From positions 62,001 through 126,000 of the forward strand of contig JAFQAZ010000025.1 in the NCBI GenBank assembly GCA_017416855.1: a stretch of DNA of 64,000 bases, in the 5' to 3' direction. Under the pieces are notes generated by a model. The model ran no database searches. It worked only from the letters and a program-made list of their open reading frames with translations, and had not been told where the DNA came from. Positions 49,514-60,749 of this stretch are shown here, piece by piece. The position numbers and the translations under genes are program-made. The first letter of the stretch is position 1. Every line of letters starts with the position of its first letter. This DNA comes from Clostridia bacterium. Its GTDB lineage: Bacteria > Bacillota > Clostridia > UBA1381 > UBA9506.

Positions 49514-50653
49514 TTACATTTTTGCCAGAAGGTTTGTTTGTTCGCGTACAGCGGATAACGCGGCTTGCACATCTGCTTCTGTTGTAAATGCCCCCAAACT
49601 GAAACGAATGGCGCCCTCTATTTCCTTTTTGTTATATCCCATGGCCACAAGGGTAGGACTGAGTTGGGGTTTGTTGGAGGAACAGGCGGAGCCGCTGGAA
49701 ACATAAATATCCTGCGCTTCTAAGGCATGGAGCAAGGTTTCTGACTTGATGCCGGGGAACACAGCTGACACAATATGCGGTGCCGCTACCTCTGTCGTAA
49801 TCACACGACAGCCGGGAATGCTGGCAAGACCTTCAGAAAGCAACTTGCGCAAACGGTGCATCTCTGCAGTTTTTGCCTGCACAGAAGCAAGAGTCATCTC
49901 GGTTGCTAAGCCAAAGCCAACAATGGCCGGAGTGTTATGAGTACCGCTTCGCAGGCCTTTTTCCTGACCGCCACCATAGGTGACGGGCTTAACATGAACT
50001 CCTTTGCGGATAAACAAACCGCCGGCACCCTTAGGGCCGTTGATTTTATGACTGCTGACCGATACTAAGTCAGCGCCGGATTCGCGGACAGAAACAGAGA
50101 CTTTGCCCAGAGCCTGCACCGCATCGGTATGGAACAGGGCCTGATGGTTTTTGGCTTTTGTCATCCGGCAAAGCTTCTGGATGTTCTGCACACTGCCAAC
50201 CTCGTTATTCACCGTCATAATGCTGACTAAGTCGGTGTCTTCATCCAATAAAGAGTAGAAGTGCTCCAGGTCAATCTGTCCGTTTGCATCTACTTCTGCA
50301 AAACGGCAATCTGCGCCGAGTGATTGTAAATATAATACTGTTTCAGCCACGGAAGGATGTTCGATTTTAGATGTAATGATTTTTGGTGTGCGACGTATAC
50401 GGCTGAGCATAGTGCCTATAATAGCCAGATTGTTAGCCTCTGTACCACCGGAGGTGAAAATAAACTGACCTTCCTCGCTACCGCCGAAGGCGGCAAGAAC
50501 CTGTTCTCTTGCCTGAGTCATAGCACGCTCTGCTATCACACCGGCGTGGTGCAGGGAGGAGGGATTGCCAAAGGTCTCTTTTTGCATAGAGGCCATTGCC
50601 TCAATCACTTCATCAAAGGGCCGTGTGGTGGCACTGTTATCCAGATAAATCAT
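49514..50653 (-). CDS. Cysteine desulfurase (NifS/IscS-like, PLP enzyme)
   Basis: Removes sulfur from cysteine for iron-sulfur cluster and thio-cofactor assembly; 379 residues from this start. Visible features are MIYLDNSATTRP at the N-terminus, the PLP-binding Lys in SVSSHKINGPKGAGGLFIRKG, an active-site Cys in YVSSGSACSSNKP, and NNEVGSVQNIQ. Alternative upstream starts at 50665 or 50680 would add 4 or 9 residues. It is probably not part of an isc operon (no iscU beside it), so it could serve tRNA thiolation or general sulfur supply. Many iron-sulfur proteins in this window would need such an activity. The 7-base TCTGCCC/GGGCAGA complement in its leader (50672-50678, 50713-50719) could pair near its ribosome site. 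Confidence 0.9.
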   Translation of the reverse strand: MIYLDNSATTRPFDEVIEAMASMQKETFGNPSSLHHAGVIAERAMTQAREQVLAAFGGSEEGQFIFTSGGTEANNLAIIGTMLSRIRRTPKIITSKIEHPSVAETVLYLQSLGADCRFAEVDANGQIDLEHFYSLLDEDTDLVSIMTVNNEVGSVQNIQKLCRMTKAKNHQALFHTDAVQALGKVSVSVRESGADLVSVSSHKINGPKGAGGLFIRKGVHVKPVTYGGGQEKGLRSGTHNTPAIVGFGLATEMTLASVQAKTAEMHRLRKLLSEGLASIPGCRVITTEVAAPHIVSAVFPGIKSETLLHALEAQDIYVSSGSACSSNKPQLSPTLVAMGYNKKEIEGAIRFSLGAFTTEADVQAALSAVREQTNLLAKM

Positions 50654-50828
50654 ATTAATTTCCATAGCCTTTCTGCCCACAAATAGTGATAATAAATATA
50701 TACGCTTTTTGCGGGCAGACAGGGCGTATAATGGAAATTATGCACATCGTCGTTTCGTATCGTGCACGATGGGAATTTTTCGATGATGCGATAAATTCCG
50801 CTGGAGGAAAATAACGCGATTTTTTATG

Positions 50829-52268
50829 TTATTCTCCTTTAAAAGAAGGGGAAGCTTCTGCCGGAGTAAGTTCTTCTGCATAAGGTAATGCAATAATAAA
50901 CCGGCTGCCAACCTCTTCTTCGCTTTTAACTTCAATATGACCGTTGTGCAATTTAACTGCATCCAAAGCAATGGAAAGTCCCAGACCGGTGCCACCTGTC
51001 TCACGGGCACGGGCTTTGTCTACGCGGTAAAAACGGTCAAAAACTTTTTGAATTTCTTCTTTTGGAATGCCGATACCGGTATCGGCGATGTCGATATATA
51101 CACTACCTAGGTCGCGGCTGACGTTTATACTTACTGTACCGCCGGGTTCAGTATATTTAATGCTGTTATCAGCAATGTTATACACAGCTTCTGTTAAAGT
51201 ATCACGCTCAACGGGAAGAATTACTTCGTCATCAGGTTGATTTAAGGATAAAGAAATATCCTTGTTTTTGGCCAGTGGCAGAAGCTTTTCATAGACTTCA
51301 CCGGTAATCTCGCGGATATCGGTATGAATAAACTGCATACTGGATTGGCTGGAGTCCATCTGTGTCATATCCAGCAATTTTTCGATAATACGGGTTAACC
51401 GTTCCACCTCTTTATTCATATCGCTCAAAAATTCTTTAATGAATTCCGGGTCAGGATTTTCTGTCTGAATCAAAGAGTCAGACAGCAATTTGATAATTGA
51501 CAAGGGTGTTTTGAGTTCGTGAGAGGCGTTGGACACGAAGGTGCGACGCTTTTCCTCCAGCTCAGCCATCCGGTCGATCAAATTGTTAAATGCAAGGGCT
51601 AACTGTCCGATTTCATCGTGGCTGTTAATTTGTACATGCTGTAAGCTGTCTTTCGGCATGTTATTAATAAACTTTGTAAACCGCTCAATGGGAAAGGTTA
51701 ACACACCGGCAATGGAGGTGCTGAAAATACCGACAAAAAGCAGAATTAAAGCACCTAACAGAACCAACGAATTCTGAATGTGTGCAATGATGCTTGCAAC
51801 AGAATCGCCGGAAACAATTAAGTATACAGCACCAACGGTCTGGCCATTTTTAATAATGGGAACAGTTGCATCAATAAACCAACTGCCATTATCTTTAAAG
51901 GCATTGGAAGAGTTCTTGCCGTTGGGCAGGAGCGCATTGGTAATGGAAGCGTTAATAAAAGTTTTACCGGTCATGCTGGTTTCCTTATAAGAATCGTATA
52001 GCACGATACTGCCGGTGTTCACCACAATGGCACGGGCATTTTTTTCCAACGGCATTTGCGGCAACTTCTGATTGATATAATCCGTTGTGAAATCTTCAGA
52101 AACAATGCTGGCAATAATGTTGGTATCCGTTAAAACATCCATCTTTCTCTGATCAAACAGATAGGAATATAAGGTGTTGAGCAAAAAGGCGCTCAACACC
52201 AGGAGTACAACCAGAATAATAATCAGATAAGTAGAAACAATTTTCCAGCGTATGTTTAAATACGGCAT
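50829..52268 (-). CDS. Sensor histidine kinase
   Basis: A 479-residue membrane kinase. Order of domains: transmembrane helix (about 9-31), extracytoplasmic sensor region (about 35-160), second helix (about 165-190), HAMP (about 190-245), HisKA dimerisation domain with the phosphorylated His in FVSNASHELKTPLSIIK (about 255-270), and a catalytic ATPase domain with NIADNSIKYT, DTGIGIPKEE and GGTGLGLSIA. It starts one base after the response regulator's stop, so the two are coupled. Architecture resembles WalK/PhoR-type kinases but it lacks a PAS domain. The signal is unknown. Confidence 0.9.
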   Translation of the reverse strand: MPYLNIRWKIVSTYLIIILVVLLVLSAFLLNTLYSYLFDQRKMDVLTDTNIIASIVSEDFTTDYINQKLPQMPLEKNARAIVVNTGSIVLYDSYKETSMTGKTFINASITNALLPNGKNSSNAFKDNGSWFIDATVPIIKNGQTVGAVYLIVSGDSVASIIAHIQNSLVLLGALILLFVGIFSTSIAGVLTFPIERFTKFINNMPKDSLQHVQINSHDEIGQLALAFNNLIDRMAELEEKRRTFVSNASHELKTPLSIIKLLSDSLIQTENPDPEFIKEFLSDMNKEVERLTRIIEKLLDMTQMDSSQSSMQFIHTDIREITGEVYEKLLPLAKNKDISLSLNQPDDEVILPVERDTLTEAVYNIADNSIKYTEPGGTVSINVSRDLGSVYIDIADTGIGIPKEEIQKVFDRFYRVDKARARETGGTGLGLSIALDAVKLHNGHIEVKSEEEVGSRFIIALPYAEELTPAEASPSFKGE

Positions 52269-52269
52269 T

Positions 52270-52956
52270 TTAAGCTTCTTTAAAATAGTAACCCACTCCC
52301 CATTTTGTGTGAATATAAACGGGCTCTGCCGGATTCGGTTCAATTTTTTCCCGCAGTCTTCTCACATGCACGTCCACAGTACGGACATCCCCGGGGTAGT
52401 CATAGCCCCAGATGATATCCAGAAGGTTTTCGCGGGAATATACCTTGCCTGCATTGCAGACAAACAAATCCATCAGGTCAAATTCTTTGGCAGTTAAATC
52501 AATGGTTTTATCGTCAATGGAAACGCGCCTTAAGTTATAATCTAATTTCACACCGCCGATGGAGACAATGCTCTCTTTGGTGCGACCGGCTTCGGCAGGG
52601 GTCATACGCCGCAGAACAGCCTTGACGCGAGCTTTTAATTCCAGCACGTTAAAGGGTTTGGTCAGGTAGTCATCGGCACCGTATTCCAAGCCTAAAATTT
52701 TATCCATATCTTCATTTTTGGCAGTCAGCATTACAATGGGCACATTAGAAAATTCACGGATTTTCTGACAGACGCTGAGGCCATCAATTTTGGGAAGCAT
52801 CAAATCAAGGATAATCAGGTCGATGGTTTTATCATAAGCCATTTTAATGGCTTCCTCACCATCGTAAGCGGCTAAAACGGTGTAGCCTTCCTGTTCAAAG
52901 TTATATTTAATGCCTTTGACCAATAACTTTTCATCGTCAACAATGAGTATTTTCAA
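52270..52956 (-). CDS. OmpR-family response regulator
   Basis: A 228-residue regulator. The receiver domain has the acidic pocket IVDDE, the phosphorylated Asp in IILDLMLPKIDG (about 52), the Thr in MLTAKNED and the Lys in LTKPFNVLEL. The C-terminal winged helix (about 130-228) includes YSRENLLDIIWGYDYPGDVRTVDVHVRRLREKIE. The sequence is close to WalR/YycF-PhoP type regulators, which control wall metabolism or phosphate uptake; the exact regulon cannot be read. It is followed immediately by its kinase. Confidence 0.93.
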   Translation of the reverse strand: MKILIVDDEKLLVKGIKYNFEQEGYTVLAAYDGEEAIKMAYDKTIDLIILDLMLPKIDGLSVCQKIREFSNVPIVMLTAKNEDMDKILGLEYGADDYLTKPFNVLELKARVKAVLRRMTPAEAGRTKESIVSIGGVKLDYNLRRVSIDDKTIDLTAKEFDLMDLFVCNAGKVYSRENLLDIIWGYDYPGDVRTVDVHVRRLREKIEPNPAEPVYIHTKWGVGYYFKEA

Positions 52957-52987
52957 CTGAAAAACCCCCTTTATGTAATGGAAAACA

Positions 52988-54190
52988 TTATTTTGCGTAA
53001 GTGGCAGCTTCTGCCTTTAAAATTTCAGCCTTGTCCAGCTTTTCCCAAGGCAGTTCAATGTCGGTACGGCCAAAGTGACCATAAGCGGCAGTTTGCTTAT
53101 AAATAGGACGACGTAAGTCCAGGGTTTTGATAATGGCCGCCGGCCGCAGGTCGAAATGCTTTTCAATCAGGGCTTCAATCACATGCTCAGGAACCTTGGC
53201 AGTACCAAAGGTATCCACACGAACAGAAACGGGTTCTGCCACACCAATAGCATAAGCCAGCTGTAGCTCGCAGCGGTCAGCCAACCCAGCGGCAACCACG
53301 TTTTTAGCCACATAGCGGGCAGCGTAAGCTGCACTGCGGTCCACTTTTGTGGGGTCTTTACCGGAGAACGCACCACCCCCGTGACGGGCTGCGCCGCCAT
53401 AGGTGTCCACAATGAGTTTGCGGCCGGTATGACCGGAGTCCCCCTGAGGTCCACCCACAACAAAACGGCCGGTGGGGTTAATGTAATATTTTGTGTTATC
53501 CGTTAGGAGAGAAGCGGGGATGACCGGCAGGATAACCTTGTCCATAATGGCCTTATGGAGTTCTTCCTGGGTCACATCTTCGCTGTGCTGAGTGGAAACA
53601 ACAACGGTATCCACAGCAACGGGAACATCGTTTTCATCGTAAATAACGGTAACCTGAGATTTGCCGTCAGGACGGATGAAGGTAATGTCACCGGATTTGC
53701 GCACTTCAGACAGCTTATAGGTCAGCTTATGTGCCAGATCAATGGCAAGAGGCATATATTCTTCGGTTTCATTGCAGGCATAGCCAAACATGATGCCCTG
53801 GTCGCCGGCACCGATTTCGCCCGGATCAACCTCGCCTTTTTTAGCTTCTAAGGAGTTGTTAACACCTAAGGCAATATCGGGAGACTGTTCATCAATAGCG
53901 GTAATAACGGCGCAGGTATCGCAGTCAAAACCATATTTAGCACGATCATAGCCAACCTGACGGATGCATTCGCGAACGGTTTTTGGAATATCTACATAAG
54001 TGGATGTGGATATTTCACCTACCACCAGAACGAGACCTGTGGTAACAGTTACTTCACAGGCTACACGACCCATGGGGTCGTTACGCATAATTTCATCTAA
54101 AATAGCATCTGAAATGATATCGGCAATCTTATCGGGATGGCCTTCGGTTACCGATTCAGACGTAAACAGCTTTTTCGTTTGTTCTTTCAT
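52988..54190 (-). CDS. metK: S-adenosylmethionine synthetase
   Basis: Makes S-adenosylmethionine from methionine and ATP; 400 residues. Motifs seen are [14 protein letters not shown] (N-terminal His and Asp), [12 protein letters not shown] (the family hexapeptide region), [20 protein letters not shown], and the glycine-rich [22 protein letters not shown]. It lies 22 bases downstream of the RNase J gene and may be cotranscribed with it. No SAM riboswitch could be present in so short a gap. Confidence 0.97.
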   Translation of the reverse strand: MKEQTKKLFTSESVTEGHPDKIADIISDAILDEIMRNDPMGRVACEVTVTTGLVLVVGEISTSTYVDIPKTVRECIRQVGYDRAKYGFDCDTCAVITAIDEQSPDIALGVNNSLEAKKGEVDPGEIGAGDQGIMFGYACNETEEYMPLAIDLAHKLTYKLSEVRKSGDITFIRPDGKSQVTVIYDENDVPVAVDTVVVSTQHSEDVTQEELHKAIMDKVILPVIPASLLTDNTKYYINPTGRFVVGGPQGDSGHTGRKLIVDTYGGAARHGGGAFSGKDPTKVDRSAAYAARYVAKNVVAAGLADRCELQLAYAIGVAEPVSVRVDTFGTAKVPEHVIEALIEKHFDLRPAAIIKTLDLRRPIYKQTAAYGHFGRTDIELPWEKLDKAEILKAEAATYAK

Positions 54191-54212
54191 TTGTAAAACC
54201 TCTCAATCTTTA

Positions 54213-55880
54213 TTAAAGTTCCATAATAATCGGTAAAATCATCGGTTTGCGCTTGGTTTTGGCATAAACAAAATCGCTCATAGCGGTTTTTAAACTATTT
54301 TTAATACCAACCCAGTCTTTTACACGCTTGTTCTGACATTTCTGAAGAGCGAGAAGGGCAGCATTTTTGGCATCTTCCATTAAGTCTTCTGATTCTCGCA
54401 CATACACAAACCCACGGGAAAGAACTTCGGGACCGCACAAAATGGCTCCGGTTTTCTTATCAATGGTAACGGTAACCACAATGATGCCGTCTTCGGCCAG
54501 ATGTTTTCTGTCACGCAGGACCAGGTTGCCTACATCGCCTACGCCAAGACCGTCAATGAGTACCACGCCGGAGGGAACCGTTGCTGTTTGCTTTATGCTG
54601 TGGTGTGCCAATTCAATGACCTGACCGATATCAGCTAGTGCAATGTTCTTTGCAGGAATGCCGGCACGCTCGGCTAAAGCAGCGTGGAGCATCAGGTGTC
54701 GGTATTCACCGTGAACAGGAATGAAGAATTTAGGTTTAACCAAAGAAATTAACAGCTTTAATTCTTCCTGACAGGCGTGACCGGAAACATGCACATTTTC
54801 AAGCGATTTATAAATTACCTCAGCACCTTTTTTAAACAATTCGTTAATGACGGTGGAGATAGCTTTTTCATTTCCTGGAATGGGACTTGCAGAAACAATG
54901 ACCATATCTCCCGGAACAATTTCAACCTTTCGATGTTCAGAAAATGCCATACGGGAAAGGGCAGACATGGTTTCGCCCTGACTGCCGGTGGTGATGATGC
55001 AAAGCTGGTTAGGACGGTATTTGTGAATTTCGTCAATGCTGATCATAACACCATTGGGCACGGTCATATATCCTAAATTCATGGCAACTTCCACTACATT
55101 TTCCATACTGCGGCCAGATACGGCCACTTTACGGTTGTAGCGGTAAGCGGCATTGATGATTTGCTGCACTCTGTGAATGTTAGAGGCAAAGGTCGCCACG
55201 ATGATGCGTTTATCGAAGGCACCACGGAATAAATCGTCAAAGGTATCGCCCACAGTGGATTCGGACATTGTGTAGCCGGGACGCTCCACATTGGTGCTGT
55301 CTGAAAGCAGGGCGAGAACGCCCTTGTTGCCCAGTTCGCCAAATTTAGCCACATCCAGCATACCACCTTCAATGGGAGTGGTATCAATTTTAAAGTCACC
55401 GGAGTGAAGCACAATGCCCACAGGTGTGTGTAGCGCAATGGCTACGGCATCAGCAATGGAATGGTTCGTATGGATAAATTCCACACGAAAGGCGCCTAGT
55501 TTCACCGAATCACCGGCTTTAACCCGCATCAGCTTGGTTTTAGAAAGCAGATGATGCTCTTTCAGTTTACATTCAACCAGGCCCAAGGTCAGCCTTGTGC
55601 CGTAAATGGGGACATTAATCTTTTTTAAGAAATAGGGAATGCCGCCAATGTGGTCCTCATGACCGTGGGTCAGCACAATGCCCCGGATTTTATCCCGGTG
55701 CTTTTCCAGATAACTAATATCCGGAATCACCATATCAATACCGGGCATGGTTTCGTCGGGGAAGGCCATACCGCAATCCAACACAACAATGTCGTTGCCA
55801 AACTCAAAAACAGTCAGATTTTTGCCAATCTCATTGAGGCCGCCCAACGGGATAATTTTCAATTTTAAATTTTTTGCCAC
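54213..55880 (-). CDS. rnjA: Ribonuclease J
   Basis: A 555-residue beta-CASP metallo-beta-lactamase RNase with 5' exonuclease and endonuclease activity, central to mRNA decay and rRNA processing in Bacillota. Motifs are LTHGHEDHIGGIPY (metal-binding HxHxDH, about 76), HTNHSIADAV, HSGDFKID, the beta-CASP motif region SGRSMENVV and TTGSQGE, then IPVHGEYRHLMLHA. The start is the GTG at 55880, with CGGAGG upstream, giving the usual N-terminus (V)AKNLKLKIIPLGGLNEIGKN; an earlier ATG at 55922 lacks such a site. Confidence 0.95.
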   Translation of the reverse strand: MAKNLKLKIIPLGGLNEIGKNLTVFEFGNDIVVLDCGMAFPDETMPGIDMVIPDISYLEKHRDKIRGIVLTHGHEDHIGGIPYFLKKINVPIYGTRLTLGLVECKLKEHHLLSKTKLMRVKAGDSVKLGAFRVEFIHTNHSIADAVAIALHTPVGIVLHSGDFKIDTTPIEGGMLDVAKFGELGNKGVLALLSDSTNVERPGYTMSESTVGDTFDDLFRGAFDKRIIVATFASNIHRVQQIINAAYRYNRKVAVSGRSMENVVEVAMNLGYMTVPNGVMISIDEIHKYRPNQLCIITTGSQGETMSALSRMAFSEHRKVEIVPGDMVIVSASPIPGNEKAISTVINELFKKGAEVIYKSLENVHVSGHACQEELKLLISLVKPKFFIPVHGEYRHLMLHAALAERAGIPAKNIALADIGQVIELAHHSIKQTATVPSGVVLIDGLGVGDVGNLVLRDRKHLAEDGIIVVTVTIDKKTGAILCGPEVLSRGFVYVRESEDLMEDAKNAALLALQKCQNKRVKDWVGIKNSLKTAMSDFVYAKTKRKPMILPIIMEL

Positions 55881-56228
55881 AATCAAACCTCCGTTATAAA
55901 TTTGAAACAAAATCCCTCTCAAGGATTTTATGTAAGTTTTATATTCTGCATTTGGCAGAAAAACCGGCAGATAGCCGAAAAAAGTGTCGAATTTTCAGAG
56001 GAGTAACAACAAAAGAGTGCATACCACCCCTATAATATTTATTATACCAAATTTTTCTGGAATAATAAAGAACTTTTTAAAAAATAATTAAAAAAGTTGT
56101 GAAAAAAATGTATAGTCAAGCTATTCTATGATGCATTAAAAAGAATTATGATATCTGAAAGAAGATTTCGTGAAGAAAAAGAATAAAGAAAGAGGTTTGC
56201 TCCCAGAGAGCAAACCTCAATGTATTTG
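55881..56228 (-). other. Intergenic region upstream of RNase J
   Basis: A 348-base gap with no gene. It holds the gltX terminator at its far end, an AT-rich stretch with a TATAAT box on the minus strand (56041-56046), and a leader of about 160 bases before the RNase J start. The leader contains short imperfect stems (CTGCCAAATGCAG). No known riboswitch was recognised. Confidence 0.5.
56192..56218 (-). terminator. Terminator of gltX
   Basis: GAGGTTTGCTC and GAGCAAACCTC form an 11-bp perfect stem with a five-base loop; on the minus strand a T-rich run follows. Confidence 0.85.
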
Positions 56229-57680
56229 TTATTTGCTTAATAATTCAATGCCTTTTTTAACACGGGCAATGGTTTCTTCCTTGCCTAAAATTTCGGCCAG
56301 TTCCAAACCGCCGCCGGGGGTGAAGGCTTTACCGGAAACAGCTACACGCAAAGGCCACAGAATCAGACCATTCTTTACTTCTAATTTTTCAATTAAAGCA
56401 AAGAGTGCTTCGTGGAGAACATCAAAAGACCAGTCGGAAATGCCTTCTAACACCGGCAGAATAGCCTGCAGGGAGGTTAAGGAATTCTCTTCATTGGTCT
56501 TCATTTTCTTGTGACAGTAAAGCTCCGGTGTGTATTCCGGCAATGCATCAATAAAGTCTAACTGCTCGGGAATATCCATCAGCTTTTCACAACGATCGTG
56601 AAGCAGACTGGCCACCTTTGTAAGGTCAATATTTTCGTTTTTAATGGCTTCCTTCAAGTAAGGCAGAGCCTTTTCGTAAAAAGCTTCAGGGGACAGCTTT
56701 CTGATATATTCACCGTTTAACCAATCCAGCTTTTTCGGGTCGAAAATCGCAGGAGATTTGCTGATGCCTTTTAAATCAAAGGCTTTAATCATTTCGTCAA
56801 TGGTGAAAATTTCCTGCTCGCCTCCCGGACTCCAGCCTAAGAGGGCGATGTAGTTCAGTACAGCTTCTTTTAAGTAGCCTTTATTGATAAAGTCTTCATA
56901 AGAAGCATCGCCTTCACGCTTACTCAGCTTTTTGTGAGCGTCACGCATAACGGGGGAAACGTGAATATAAGTAGGAATCTCCCAACCAAAAGCTTCATAC
57001 AATAAGTTATATTTCGGGGTGGAAGAAAGGTATTCGCTACCACGGATGATATGGGTGATGTTCATTAAATGGTCATCAATAACGTTAGCAAAGTTATAGG
57101 TGGGATAACCATCGGATTTTAAGAGAACATTATCATCAAGAGTAGAGTTATCCACGGTGATTTTACCGAAAATTTCGTCATAAAAACTGGTGGTACCTCT
57201 TTTCGGGATTTTCTGACGAATAACATAGGGCACACCGGCAGCCAGCTTTTCCTCTATTTCTTCTTTGGAAAGACGGGAACAGTGACCATCATATTTCGGC
57301 ATCAGTTTAGCAGCTTCCTGCTGGGCACGGAGATCATCTAAACGCTCTTTATCACAAAAACAGTAATAAGCACCGCCTAATTCCACTAATTTCTGGGCAT
57401 ACTCTTTATATAAGGGCAAACGTTCGCTCTGAACATAGGGGCCGTAATTACCGCCAATGTCCGGACCTTCGTCGTGCACCAGACCGGTTTCTGCCATGGT
57501 TCTGTAAATCAAATCTACGGCTCCGTCAACATAACGTTCCTGGTCAGTATCCTCAATTCTCAGTATAAAATCGCCGCCCTGACTTTTGGCAACCAGGTAA
57601 GCATACAGTGCGGTACGCAGGTTGCCGATGTGCATATAGCCCGTGGGGCTGGGGGCGAAACGTGTTCTGACTTTACTCAT
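56229..57680 (-). CDS. gltX: Glutamyl-tRNA synthetase
   Basis: Class I synthetase of 483 residues charging tRNA-Glu (and possibly tRNA-Gln where indirect amidation is used). The N-terminus shows [22 protein letters not shown] with the HIGH-type signature HIGN, then [12 protein letters not shown]. The second signature is KLSKREG in place of KMSKS, and [22 protein letters not shown] is family-typical. The C-terminal anticodon-binding part runs from about 330 to 483. It is monocistronic, divergent from secA. Confidence 0.97.
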   Translation of the reverse strand: MSKVRTRFAPSPTGYMHIGNLRTALYAYLVAKSQGGDFILRIEDTDQERYVDGAVDLIYRTMAETGLVHDEGPDIGGNYGPYVQSERLPLYKEYAQKLVELGGAYYCFCDKERLDDLRAQQEAAKLMPKYDGHCSRLSKEEIEEKLAAGVPYVIRQKIPKRGTTSFYDEIFGKITVDNSTLDDNVLLKSDGYPTYNFANVIDDHLMNITHIIRGSEYLSSTPKYNLLYEAFGWEIPTYIHVSPVMRDAHKKLSKREGDASYEDFINKGYLKEAVLNYIALLGWSPGGEQEIFTIDEMIKAFDLKGISKSPAIFDPKKLDWLNGEYIRKLSPEAFYEKALPYLKEAIKNENIDLTKVASLLHDRCEKLMDIPEQLDFIDALPEYTPELYCHKKMKTNEENSLTSLQAILPVLEGISDWSFDVLHEALFALIEKLEVKNGLILWPLRVAVSGKAFTPGGGLELAEILGKEETIARVKKGIELLSK

Positions 57681-57838
57681 TCAGTTTCATCCTTTCCTTT
57701 GTCGCATACATATAGTATAATCCATTTTTTAGTGAAAATCAAGGATTTTATTTCAGAAATGACTTTACCTTCCTGTAATTTTATGATATACTATATAATA
57801 GAATAATTTTGATTGTTATTTCGAAGGGAATGGAATAG

Positions 57839-60571
57839 ATGAAAAAGCTTTTAGAGAAGTTTTTTGGCAGTCATAGTGAACGAGAATTAAAACGTATTCG
57901 TCCCATTGCTGATCAGGTTATGGCGCTGGAGGAAAAATTTGCCGATCTATCTGATGTGGATTTAAAAGCGCAGACAACAGAACTGAAAGAACGGTTAGCC
58001 CATGGCGAAACCTTAGATGATATTTTGCCGGAAGCCTTTGCTACAGTCCGCGAGGCAGCCTGGCGAGTGCTCGGTATGAAGCACTTTTATGTGCAGATTT
58101 TAGGCGGTATTATTTTGCATCAGGGTCGTATTGCCGAAATGAAAACCGGTGAGGGTAAAACTCTGGTATCTACCCTGCCTGCCTACTTGAATGCCTTGAC
58201 AGGAAAAGGTGTGCATATTGTTACGGTGAATGATTACCTTGCCAAGCGTGACAGCGAATGGATGGGCAAAGTATTTAAATTCTTGGGTCTGACTGTTGGC
58301 CTGATTATTCACGATATTCCGCCTCAGGAAAGAAAAGCCAACTATGAGGCTGATATTACCTACGGTACCAACAATGAATTTGGTTTTGACTATCTGCGTG
58401 ATAATATGGTCATCTATAAAGAACAGATGGTACAGCGCGGTCAGGCCTACGCCATTGTGGACGAAGTGGACTCCATTTTAATTGATGAAGCCAGAACACC
58501 GCTGATTATTTCCGGTGTGGGCGATAAATCTACAGAGCTTTATCACATAGCGGACCGGTTTGCCCGTGGTTTAACCTGTCACAAAGTGGCAGAGTCTGAT
58601 GACAAGAGCTTGGATGATGATGTTGATGCAGATTATATTGTAGATGAAAAGGCACACACAGCTACCCTGACCAAACGGGGCGTGCAGAAGGCTGAAAAAG
58701 CCTTTAATCTGGAAAATTTCTCCGATCCTGAAAATATGACTCTCCAGCATCATATCAATCAGGCCATCCGTGCTCACGGCATTATGCACCGGGATAAGGA
58801 CTATGTGAACAAAGACGGAGAAATTATTATTGTTGATGAATTTACCGGCCGTTTGATGATTGGACGCCGGTATTCTGACGGCCTTCATCAGGCGATTGAA
58901 GCCAAAGAAGGCGTTAAGGTTGAGCGTGAAAGCAAAACTCTGGCAACCATTACCTTCCAGAACTATTTCCGTTTATACGGCAAACTTTCCGGTATGACCG
59001 GTACAGCCCAGACAGAGGAAGAAGAATTTCGTGATATTTATGGTTTGGATGTTGTGGTTGTACCCACAAACCGCAATATGATTCGTCAGGATTTATCTGA
59101 TTCTGTTTATAAATCTGAAAAAGGCAAGCTGAATGCGGTGGTAGAGCAGGTTGTGGCTTGCCACGAAAAGGGTCAGCCGGTGCTGGTTGGTACGGTGACC
59201 ATTGAAAAATCGGAATTGATTTCTGCCATGCTGAAGCGTCGCGGTATAAAACACGAGGTGTTAAATGCCAAGCATCACGAAAAAGAAGCAGAGATTGTTG
59301 CGCAGGCCGGCAAACTGGGTGCTGTGACTATTGCTACCAATATGGCCGGTCGTGGTACAGATATTATGCTGGGTGGCAATGCAGAGTTTATGGCCAAACG
59401 TGAAATGAAACGCCGTGGTATGAGTGATGAACTGATTTCGGAGGCTATGGGCTTTTCAGATACTGACGATGAGGAAATTAAGGAAGCCCGTCAGCTGTTT
59501 TCTGAACTTTTGGCAAAATATAAAGAAGAAATTGCACCGGAGGCTGAAAAGGTTCGTGAGGCAGGTGGCTTGTTTATTATTGGTACGGAGCGTCATGAAT
59601 CCAGACGTATTGATAATCAGCTGCGCGGCCGTGCCGGTCGTCAGGGGGACCCCGGTACATCCCGGTTCTATATTTCTCTGGAAGATGATCTGATGCGCTT
59701 GTTCGGCTCTGACCGGATGACCAATGTGGCCAATGCATTGGGTATGGATGAAGACCAGACCATTGAAAATAAAATGCTGACCGGTGCTATTGAAAATGCC
59801 CAGAAACGGGTGGAAAGCCGGAACTTCCAGATTAGAAAACATGTGTTGCAGTATGATGATGTGATGAATCTGCAGCGTGAGGTTATTTACAGTCAGCGCC
59901 AGCAGGTGCTTAACGGTGATAGCATGAAGGAAAGTATCCTGAAAATGCTGTCCGGTGTGATTGATGAAACCGTTGACCGGTTTACCGGTAGTGCGGAAGG
60001 CGCGGATGAATGGAATTTAGACGGTTTGATGGATTATCTTGAAACGATTTTCCTCCCCAAGGGAACTGTAACCTTTACACAGGAAGACTTAGAGTATTTG
60101 ACCAAAGAGGAACTGAAAGACAAGCTGTATGAAGCAGGTCTTGCACTTTATGAACAGAAGGAAGCTGAATTTACTTCTGACAATATGCGCGAACTGGAGC
60201 GGGTGGTACTCTTAAAGACTGTTGACAGTAAGTGGATGGACCATATTGACGATATGGATCAGCTCCGCAACGGCATTAATCTTCGTGCTTATGCTCAGCG
60301 CGATCCTGTCATTGAGTATAAGTTTGAAGGCTCTAATATGTTTGATGAAATGATTGCCGCCATTCGTGAGGATACGGTGAAATATCTGTTCCATGTGCGG
60401 CTTGAGGCTCCACCGGAGCGCAAGCAGGTGGCTGAGCCGGTTCAGGCCGGCCTTGCCGGTGATGCAGAAAAGAAACCGGCGAAAAAAGATGAAAAAGTGG
60501 GCAGAAATGACCCTTGTCCCTGCGGTTCAGGCAAGAAGTATAAGAAATGTTGTGGAGCCGACATGGAGTAA
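57839..60571 (+). CDS. secA: Protein translocase subunit SecA
   Basis: The ATPase motor that drives proteins through SecYEG; 910 residues. Visible features are Walker A MKTGEGKT (101-108), [20 protein letters not shown] (DEAD-type motif), the preprotein cross-linking region, and [18 protein letters not shown] and [28 protein letters not shown] of the second ATPase half. The C-terminal zinc motif [20 protein letters not shown] is intact and contacts SecB-like partners and lipids. A GAAGGGAATGG site precedes the ATG, and a TATAAT box lies at 57794-57799. prfB follows after 178 bases, a common arrangement. Confidence 0.97.
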   Translation: MKKLLEKFFGSHSERELKRIRPIADQVMALEEKFADLSDVDLKAQTTELKERLAHGETLDDILPEAFATVREAAWRVLGMKHFYVQILGGIILHQGRIAEMKTGEGKTLVSTLPAYLNALTGKGVHIVTVNDYLAKRDSEWMGKVFKFLGLTVGLIIHDIPPQERKANYEADITYGTNNEFGFDYLRDNMVIYKEQMVQRGQAYAIVDEVDSILIDEARTPLIISGVGDKSTELYHIADRFARGLTCHKVAESDDKSLDDDVDADYIVDEKAHTATLTKRGVQKAEKAFNLENFSDPENMTLQHHINQAIRAHGIMHRDKDYVNKDGEIIIVDEFTGRLMIGRRYSDGLHQAIEAKEGVKVERESKTLATITFQNYFRLYGKLSGMTGTAQTEEEEFRDIYGLDVVVVPTNRNMIRQDLSDSVYKSEKGKLNAVVEQVVACHEKGQPVLVGTVTIEKSELISAMLKRRGIKHEVLNAKHHEKEAEIVAQAGKLGAVTIATNMAGRGTDIMLGGNAEFMAKREMKRRGMSDELISEAMGFSDTDDEEIKEARQLFSELLAKYKEEIAPEAEKVREAGGLFIIGTERHESRRIDNQLRGRAGRQGDPGTSRFYISLEDDLMRLFGSDRMTNVANALGMDEDQTIENKMLTGAIENAQKRVESRNFQIRKHVLQYDDVMNLQREVIYSQRQQVLNGDSMKESILKMLSGVIDETVDRFTGSAEGADEWNLDGLMDYLETIFLPKGTVTFTQEDLEYLTKEELKDKLYEAGLALYEQKEAEFTSDNMRELERVVLLKTVDSKWMDHIDDMDQLRNGINLRAYAQRDPVIEYKFEGSNMFDEMIAAIREDTVKYLFHVRLEAPPERKQVAEPVQAGLAGDAEKKPAKKDEKVGRNDPCPCGSGKKYKKCCGADME

Positions 60572-60580
60572 GGCTTTTGC

Positions 60581-60683
60581 GGCATTGTCCAAAACTTGTT
60601 TTGGTTAACAATGCCCATGCAAAGAACGTCCAAGAGGCAGAGGCATAGCCGACGGCCGATTGGCTGCGGACGACTGCTATGCC
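60581..60683 (+). repeat. Hairpin-rich segment between secA and prfB
   Basis: GGCATTGT..AAAAC and GTTTT..AACAATGCC (60581-60614) form one imperfect stem. GGCATAGC and GCTATGCC (60642-60683) form another around a GC-rich interior. Neither has a T run, so secA and prfB may be cotranscribed through them. The GC-rich part looks like a dispersed repeat. Confidence 0.5.
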
Positions 60684-60749
60684 AAGCCGCAGGCGAGGGA
60701 GTAAGCAGAAAACAGTATTATATTATTTTGATATGAGAGGACTGAGAAA

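Noticed and set aside
52957-52987. Regulatory RNA such as a SAM riboswitch near metK
   Set aside because: metK is preceded by RNase J with only 22 bases between them, and its downstream gap is 31 bases; there is no room.
57681-57838. T-box leader for gltX or thrS
   Set aside because: No T-box sequence or specifier stem was visible in the 158-base gltX/secA gap, and thrS has coding sequence directly upstream.
60581-60683. A small RNA gene between secA and prfB
   Set aside because: Only hairpins were seen; there is no clear separate promoter or T-run terminator, so repeat-like DNA is the safer description.
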